Below are positions 57,048 to 64,000 of a stretch of DNA of 64,000 nt, in pieces. Numbering within the stretch: the stretch's first letter is position 1; each line of letters begins with the position of its first letter. A model generated the notes under the pieces. The model worked only from the letters and a program-made list of their open reading frames with translations. It ran no database searches and was not told where the DNA came from. A program made the position numbers and the translations under genes. Source of the DNA: Sparassis latifolia (lineage: Eukaryota; Basidiomycota; Agaricomycetes; Polyporales; Sparassidaceae); contig CM031553.1 of the NCBI GenBank assembly GCA_018466975.1, positions 434,001-498,000 on the forward strand. Reading direction: 5' to 3'.

Positions 57048-59748
57048 ATGTCTTTTCCACCTGGTCTCGCATACCTTTTCCGTAACTTGCCCAACCTTTT
57101 GCTCCCGCCCGCCGTCGTGCTTGTCGCGAACCTCGCAGTTCGTGAAATGTATGGGCTAATAGTACCCATCTGGTTATTCACTTTGGCATGCATCTTCTCG
57201 TTCCCGCTTGCTCTGTTCGTCGTTGTGCAGTGGACCGACTACGTGGACAGGCGTGATGCCGCTGCGCATGGCGCAGTGCTCCCTCCCATTGTGAAGGCCA
57301 AGCTTATAGCAGGTCTTGATATATTGTTGGAACAGAAGCGTACCTTCCAGCGCAAGTTGATCGGTGAGTAGTATCGTGCCCAGCCTTCGGAAAGACACCA
57401 TCGGATACAGGTACCACTGGCTTGCTCCGTAGCGGATATGTTGTTTGACTTTAGTGAGACCTATGGCAACATCTTCATACGTCGCGTGTTCTACGAGAAC
57501 AAGGTACGTGGTATCGTCGCCGGTGCCTTCTTGCATTGAGATTTATTTCGCTCTGTCCAGGTTTTCACTTCCGAGCCCGAACATATCAAGGTGAGTTGCG
57601 TCAAAAACTCTGGTGTCACCCTGATGTGCGTCAAGGTGTAAGTGACTGAGTATTTCGAGCACAACGGGTCTTGACCCATTGACGCGAGGTTCTCGTTGGA
57701 TAGTGTCGATGGCGCTTTACCTGCCAAACTCCTGGTCTGTTGGACTGGTCATGCAATGCTAAGATCTGTCCTTGCAGATTGTTCTAGCTACTCACTTTCC
57801 GGGATTTGAGAAAGGTGAGTAGTCCCCTGAAATTCACGCGGAGCACGGAATTGACAATGTTTCAGGTCAGAGCTTTCGTGGGCAGATGCAGAGTCTGTTG
57901 GGAACGGGCGTATTCAATTCGGATGGTGAGCTACTCTCGAGTTTCGTGTACAATGTGTTGATTGTCGTGCTACAGGCGAGATGTGGAAGTAAAGGGATTG
58001 TCCACTCTTCGTGTACACCTTGTTTAGTGTCTGTGTCTCAGGTTCCATCGCGCTATGACTCGACCTTTCTTTAGCAGGGATCGCATCAGGCACTTTGAGA
58101 TCTTTGACAGGTGAGCCTTCCTACTCACCGAAGGATGCATTAACCGACCTTCTCCAGACATGTCGACGATGCATTCAAGCAAATGCGGGCACGTCTCAGC
58201 GAAGGATATGCTGTCGACTGGCAGGTGAGCATACCGCTTGCTTCGACTTTGCAAACACTGATGGCGCGCAGGATCTCGTATCCCGGTTTACGATGGACTC
58301 CGCGACGGAGTTTCTCTTCGGGCAAGACGTGCGCTCGCTCTCTGCGGGCCTGCCGTACCCGCCTACCTCCCCCCTCTCCCAGCAGCGGGCGCACCCCTCG
58401 GACCGGTTCAGCCGCTCGTTCTTCGGCGCGCAACTGCAGAGCGCGCTCCGTTCACGTTTCCTCGGAATCTGGCCCCTGTTTGAGTTCTGGGAGGACCAGG
58501 TGAAGAAGCACGTGGTCGCCATAGACGATTTCATCAAGCCTGTCCTTGAGAATGCACTCCGCGAGAAGGACCAGAAGAAGGACCAGGGTGTAGACGATAC
58601 GACGCTCCTGGAGCATCTGGTGAATCTCACGGATGGTGCGTATAGGAGCCACAGTGGCGTTGTATTATCGGAACCTGCATAACCTTTTGTCAGACTCCCA
58701 AATCATCCAGGATGAGATCCTCAATATCCTGCTGGCTGGACGTGACACTACCGCGGCAACGCTGACGTTCGCCGTGTACAAGCTAGCCCAGCATCCACAC
58801 ATCCTCCGGCGGTTGCGCCAAGAGGTCCTTGCCGAGGTTGGCACATCAAGGCGCCCGACTCACGACGACATCCGTGAGATGAAGTTCTTGCGTGCTTTCA
58901 TCAACGAAACATTACGTCTATACCCACCCGTGTGCGTAGAGTTGTAGTCGAAGTTGTGGATTTGCTGACAGTTGAGAACTTGTAGGCCATTTAACTTCCG
59001 GTATATTGACACGTTCCAAGTGTACTTACTGTCTCACGTGTCTCATTAGATCAACCATCAAAGGCACTGTGCTGCCATCGATGATTCCTGGCGAGAAACC
59101 GTACTTCCTACCGGCTAATACAAGGTATTGCGTCCCCTGTTTCTCTACGTTACGCTATTTCTGACTGGTGTCCAACAAGATTCCAGTACTCGGTATTCGT
59201 GATGCACCGGCGGAAGGATCTATGGGGCCCAGACGGTAGTGTCTCACTGCAAGAATCTCAAACTTGCAGACTGATTCCCATGTTTACTGCAGCATTGGAG
59301 TTTGACCCTGACCGCTTCCTCGACCAGCGGCTGCACAAGTATCTCACGCCGAACCCCTACATATTCCTCCCCTTTAATGCCGGTCCCCGCATCTGCCTTG
59401 GTCAGCAGGTAAGTGAGCCTTACTTTCATGATTTCCTTAGTGCCGCCTAAACTGTTTGGTCTAGTTTGCTTATAACGAGGTATCCTTCATGCTCGTGCGC
59501 CTGCTGCAACAGTTCGTGGGTGTCAAGCTCGCGCTGGAGGCCAGTCCAGGTTCGCTCCCGCCTCCTGGCTTCGTGGATTCTCGGGGCTCGAATGGGGAAG
59601 ACGAGGTGTTGTTCACGACGCATCTGACCATGTACGTTAAAGTGAGTGTTACATTTGTCCACAATAGAGGATTGAGGCACTGAGTGCATTTCCAAATGCC
59701 CTTCAGGACGGGCTGTGGTTGAGAATGGACGATGCAACCGCCTGTTGA
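57048..59748 (+). CDS. Cytochrome P450, CYP63-like, membrane-anchored
   Basis: The protein starts [20 protein letters not shown] and has two hydrophobic anchors ([27 protein letters not shown]). P450 motifs follow in order: [16 protein letters not shown] (C-helix W), the I-helix [14 protein letters not shown], the K-helix ExxR in [12 protein letters not shown], and the haem loop [12 protein letters not shown] with the proximal Cys. It ends [16 protein letters not shown]. The opening sequence and the long N-terminus resemble the CYP63 family of white-rot fungi, which oxidises alkanes, fatty acids and aromatic compounds. There are many short introns; one exon (57976-57988) is only 13 nt. All junctions keep the frame. 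Its reductase partner would be encoded elsewhere. Confidence 0.85.
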
Positions 59749-59789
59749 GATGATGTTGTAGTCACGTGTGTACATATCGGCCTTCGTGA

Positions 59790-60546
59790 CACAAGGCGCA
59801 TTCCACCTTTTTTCCTGGGGGGAAAACGACAAAATAAGTCTCCGGGAAATATCCAGGAAAAACTGTGAGAAAACAATAGTGTAAATCCTGGGGAAAAACC
59901 GTGACCCAGAAAAAGCAAAGATTTCTCGGACCGCATACCTCTTCATCAGCAAAAGTCAACTCTTGCTTACCCAGATTATTCCCTTGATCGAGGAAATTTT
60001 AAGGAGATCCTCATTATTATTCTTCCTTATTCACCTTAATTGGCCAAATAAGGAAGCAGACCTCCTTAATCAAGGCAACACAAGACGCATAGCCAAGTAT
60101 TTCTTAGGGAAAAACCCTGAGAAAAGTAAAGCACGAGAAAAAACTTTGAAGAAAGCATAATGAATTTTCGTGGGAAATACCGTGATTGTCCAATCAACAG
60201 CTGAGAATCACAGTTTTTCCTGGAGAAATACTTTATTCTTTTTCCAGAGTTTTTCTGGGTGCTTTACTTTAACCATTTCTAGAGGTTTTTCTGCAAAAAA
60301 TACTGGGCCATGCTTCTTGTGCAATAAGGAGCTAACCAAGAGTTGACTTTTCCTGATGTTGCAGAAATCCCGATTTGGAAACAAAGGTTTTTTCTCCAAG
60401 AAATCTGTTGCTTTTTCTGGGTCATGGTTTTTCCCCAGGATTTACACTATTGTTTTCTCACAGTTTTTCCCGGATATTTCCCGGAGACTTACTTTGTCGT
60501 TTTCCCCAGGTTTTTCCTCAGGAAAAAAGGTGGAATGCGCCTTGTG
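59790..60546. mobile_element. 757-bp foldback element with CACAAGG ends
   Basis: The outer arms are diverged inverted copies starting CACAAGGCGCATTCCACC (59790 inward, 60546 inward) and extend at least 150 bp per side. An inner matching pair (AGTCAACTCTTG near 59956 and its complement near 60340) lengthens them. A 3-bp duplication TGA flanks the element (59787-59789, 60547-60549). CAC-type ends and a 3-bp duplication again suggest a CACTA-like origin. Nothing is coded. It begins 42 bp after the P450 stop codon, so it probably lies in that gene's 3' untranslated region. Confidence 0.75.
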
Positions 60547-61219
60547 TGAACGCACTGAACGAAGAAGCTACGTACAACGAATGACATCATGCGCCCGAGT
60601 AGAGTGTGGGTTGTTCCGTTGTAATGGCCTCCGAAACGGAAACGGAGTAGCTGGCTCTGTGTCAACAATGCTGCTGTTCGCGGAAAGGACGTTGTGTTTC
60701 CGGCCCATCCTCACTTACCTTCACGTTTTTCTTAGTTACATTGAAGACGTCAAGTGGTTCTCATTCAATATTCAATGTTTGGTCCGGAACTAATTATATT
60801 GGATTGTCTTGGACTCGGCAATCCGGCGATCCGGCGGACCAGATCACAACTGTGATTGTGCGCTCTTCTCCCGCCTACTGTCGAGATTCGGATAGTGGCT
60901 TGCTGAACATGCTCCGAACTGTGCTTTCTTTTGTGCCAACTCTGCAGCTTGCGGCATGCAATCTAGCTCTGCGTATGTATCGATAGACGGTTTCTACTTT
61001 AATAAGACTTACGTGTGAGTAATCGTGATTGTATATACTCGTATGCGTTGCATGTGTACTTACGATACCTCCATCATGTAATAGGAATATGCTGTAAATT
61101 GATACATTTCATATTGACTGCGTAAACGGGACATTACTATGTGTACATGAACGAATTGCACGACAACATGGAATTTCGACAATCCAAGAAACAGACCGGA
61201 AAGAAGAATGATAATACAA
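60547..61219. other. Spacer, no gene seen
   Basis: No recognisable gene. It holds the 3' flank of the RasGEF gene. Confidence 0.4.
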
Positions 61220-64000
61220 TTACTTCGCTGCAGGAGATAATGCAAGAGCCCGTTCAAGTGTAGCATGGTCTAAACCTCTTAACTTCAAGCACTTCTGGAA
61301 TAATTTTTTGTCAAGTGGATATTGAACTTTAGATGCAAGATGTTGCCCAGCGACGAGAGACTGAATGGCCCCGGCGATGAGACGTTGCTTGTGGACGTTG
61401 ATCAACGGCTCCAGCTGAATTGACGGTGGAAGTGGCATCAGGCTTGAGAAAACCTCGGGATGTGCAGGCGGTTCAAAACTGTTGGAAACTGGGTCAATGC
61501 CGACTGATTCATCAGGAGCAGTCGGATCGATCAGATCGGGAAGATGGCTATAGCGGTACAGCTGAGAGAGATATATGCCTAAAAGAAATGTCAGTAAAGT
61601 GGATATACAGAGCACACAGGACAAGCCTACCGAAGAAGGGCACGCATGCCGGAATCGGTGGCGGCGGCTTGTTCTCCAAAGGTACTTTGCTACGCGTTGT
61701 CGACGTTTGCCCGTCTGTGTTGATAGATATTTCCTGGGAGTTCGTAGGTAGTGACTCGGCTTCCGAAAGAGCATCCACAGTTCGGCGGATATGCTTGAAA
61801 TCCCCCGCATTCGTAGTCCAAGCGATCAAGTCCTCAAGAACACGCGACTCGCGGAAACCTACTCGGTTTAGCATCTTCCCCATTGCTCTTGTGGCCCATT
61901 CACTGCGTAATCCAGCTATGATTGCAACCAGGGCATTGAAGTTCTTCAGCCTGTACGCTTCCTAATGTAATGTTAGGATCTGCATGACGTGAATTCCCGA
62001 TGTATTAGACCTACCCAAGCCATACGAATGAACTTATTGAATACAACTGCACGTTCACTCGGATGAGTGAGCACGACCTCAGAGACGACGAAATTTGCCA
62101 TCAGGTTGAAGCGGCCGCGTACCACAGTCAGAGAGCCGGTTTGATGTCCGTCTCGTCCCTCGGCTTTCAATCGCGCTCTCTGCCTGAGGAATTGTCCCCA
62201 GTCATGGATGTTTGCCTCTTCATTCATTCCTGACAAGTGTGGTGATACCAGCTCTTCAAATTTGATCCCGAGGAACAGCTCGCGGTCAATCATGGAGAAG
62301 TGATGCATCAACGTTTCTGTACGATAGCTGCGAATAAAGGAGCAATGCCACTTGATTTTCTCGGGATGAATAAATCTCGAGAGCGGGGGAGGATGAGCCG
62401 TCGGAGGGGGAGCAGTGAGATTCCGAGGGGTGGGATCAGTAGGTGTCGAAGGCCTTGAAACTCTGCTGTTAAGGATTTCAGCTGGAACCGCATCTTCGAC
62501 GGAGGGCTTCGTGTCCGCTGTCGCTGAGATGGTGGCACGATCTGACACCAATGAATCTATCCACGACTCTGTTGTAGCCGTTTCTGGTGCGAGAGTTGAG
62601 TCTAGAGAGCTGTGTAGGCTCGAGAGGGAGGTAGAAGGAAGCGAAGAGCTGTAACTGCCAGACTGAGAGCTATCCTGTATCTGTGAATGTTCGACCTCTT
62701 CACCGTAGTCCTCGTCGGACGAGTTGTGGGATGATCTGGCATCGGATTGACCCGCAGTGCGTCGTTCTTGGATGGACTGAACCCATTTATCAACTTTCGA
62801 CTGCTTTGCACGTTGCTTGTCCTGATTGATTTGGCCCTCGAGCCGACGCAGAGCTGCCTCGACGTCGCCATCTTCGGCTTCATCACTCAACGAGTCAACA
62901 AGTGCATCGACCTGCCATTGTTCGATAGGCCCCCCCATATCAGGACCTGCAGAAGAGTTCGAGCCGCCAGACAGTAATGACTCGCTAGTCCGAATACCCA
63001 TCGAGGATACACTATCCGCGGAATGGCGGACGAACTCGAACTCTCTACGATTTGGTAATCGACGGGGAGGTCGTTTGAGACCCGGTGGTACAACAGGCTC
63101 CAGGTCCTCGTCCGAAGACAAATCCGACAAGTCAAGTTCGTCGATCGAAACAACATCAATTTGTTGACTGAAAATGGTAGACATAGGACCCGGGGAGGCA
63201 CGCTCCGAAGAAAATGGCGGCGACTCGAGGGGCTCCGAAGTTGCAGATATAAACTCGCTCGTGGTGCTGAGATCGCCAACTTCCGAGGGAGTCGAGAGAC
63301 GCGTAGCATCCAACGTAGGATATGAAGGTTGTACAGCAGTACTAACGTCCTCTCCTGGCTGGAAGTAATCCGGGGGTGTGTCAAATGTGGACTCTGCAAT
63401 CGTGACACTGTCGCGGATAGACATAGCTGACGGCACAAAATCCGATGAATGAGGCAGCATCGTGGTGTTGGCTTGTATCTGGCTTTCAACCATCTTCAAA
63501 TACTGTTCAAATCCCCCACGCACCAGCAGAAGATCCCCGGTCTCGTTAGGCTCCACATCGAAAGCCGATACATCAACACGCATGTTGAGAGGCATGTTGA
63601 GAGGCATATTGAGAGGAGTACGCGTGTTCCGAGCATTTAAGACGCGCTTCCACCTCCCAAGGCGGCCAATCGTATTGACGAGAGCGCGCGAAAGGGCACT
63701 GTGGGACACGGGTAAAATTACAGGAGCAGGAAGAGGATACGGCGCCTGAAGAATTGGATTCGCTCTCCCATGTGTATGGGTAAATGCGAAGTGCAGCGGT
63801 TGCCGCAGCATGACAAGGTCCAATGCGTCTGACGGCCCACCCGAGCCAACAACAGTATCTGGTGACGCACCGATACCGAAGTTTTGCGCGTTCAAAAAGT
63901 CTGAGCCGTCGAATTCAAGATCGATATCTGAATCTTCTGGCTCAATTGCCCTCCTGAGAGATTCAGCAAAATGACCGTTGGATAAATCCCCCAGCTTGGA
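61220..64000 (-). CDS. RasGEF-domain protein, Cdc25-like, C-terminal part (runs off right edge)
   Basis: The frame is open from the right edge, so the N-terminus is missing. The large exon (61973-64000) is mostly Ser/Thr/Pro-rich linker with acidic patches and a short triple repeat NMPLNMPLNM. It then enters the catalytic domain: HHFSMIDRELFLGIKFEELV, TVVRGRFNLMANFVVSEVVL and VVFNKFIRMAW. The next exons give EAYRLKNFNALVAIIAGLRS, RVLEDLIAWTT and PACVPFFGIYLSQLYRYSHL, with the usual NFN and P-F-x-G-x-Y-L motifs. The protein should promote GDP release from a Ras-type GTPase. The last 30 residues hold KKLFQKCLKLRGLDHATLER. All visible junctions keep frame; it ends with TAA at 61220-61222. Confidence 0.8.

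Overview
The window reads as nuclear DNA of a basidiomycete fungus, most likely a wood-decay agaricomycete. Genes have many 45-65 bp GT-AG introns. The gene content includes a KDZ transposase with a TET/JBP dioxygenase neighbour, a seven-helix DUF6534-type membrane protein, a CYP63-like P450 and a Ty3/gypsy element. No prokaryotic, CRISPR, rRNA or tRNA feature was recognised. All exon structures were derived by hand from splice signals and reading-frame continuity, so exact starts and junctions are provisional.

Region 1 (1 to about 13.98 kb) looks like one end of a large KDZ-type DNA transposon. From left to right it carries the zinc-cluster N-terminus of the transposase (running off the left edge), a TET/JBP-family Fe(II)/2-oxoglutarate dioxygenase gene, a large HMG-like cargo gene, a zinc-cluster/coiled-coil cargo gene, a repeat-protein gene and a 1.5 kb array of short and 359-bp repeats. 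Four of these genes are open from end to end except for TGA codons, nearly all at places where arginine fits. I found no TAA, TAG or frameshift that splicing does not remove. This is the most striking feature of the window.

Region 2 (14-34 kb) is ordinary gene space: a DUF6534 membrane protein, an MFS transporter, a PAAF1/Rpn14-like WD40 protein, an unknown protein, a kynurenine aminotransferase-like enzyme, a PP6/PP4-type phosphatase, a broken small heat-shock gene and a GPI-anchored alpha-amylase. Three adjacent genes at 20.0-22.9 kb share a cluster of apparent single-base deletions.

Region 3 (34-48 kb) holds an RBR ubiquitin ligase, a complete young Ty3/gypsy retrotransposon with 290-bp LTRs, a four-helix membrane protein, and a set of small non-autonomous DNA transposons: an 8-bp-TSD MITE nested in the terminal repeat of a TA-type MITE, followed by a 908-bp foldback element.

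Region 4 (49-64 kb) holds a Rex1-like 3' exonuclease and a JmjC protein sharing a 302-bp divergent promoter, a complete Tc1/mariner-like transposon with a decayed transposase, a CYP63-like P450 with a second foldback element 42 bp beyond its stop, and the C-terminal part of a RasGEF protein that runs off the right edge.
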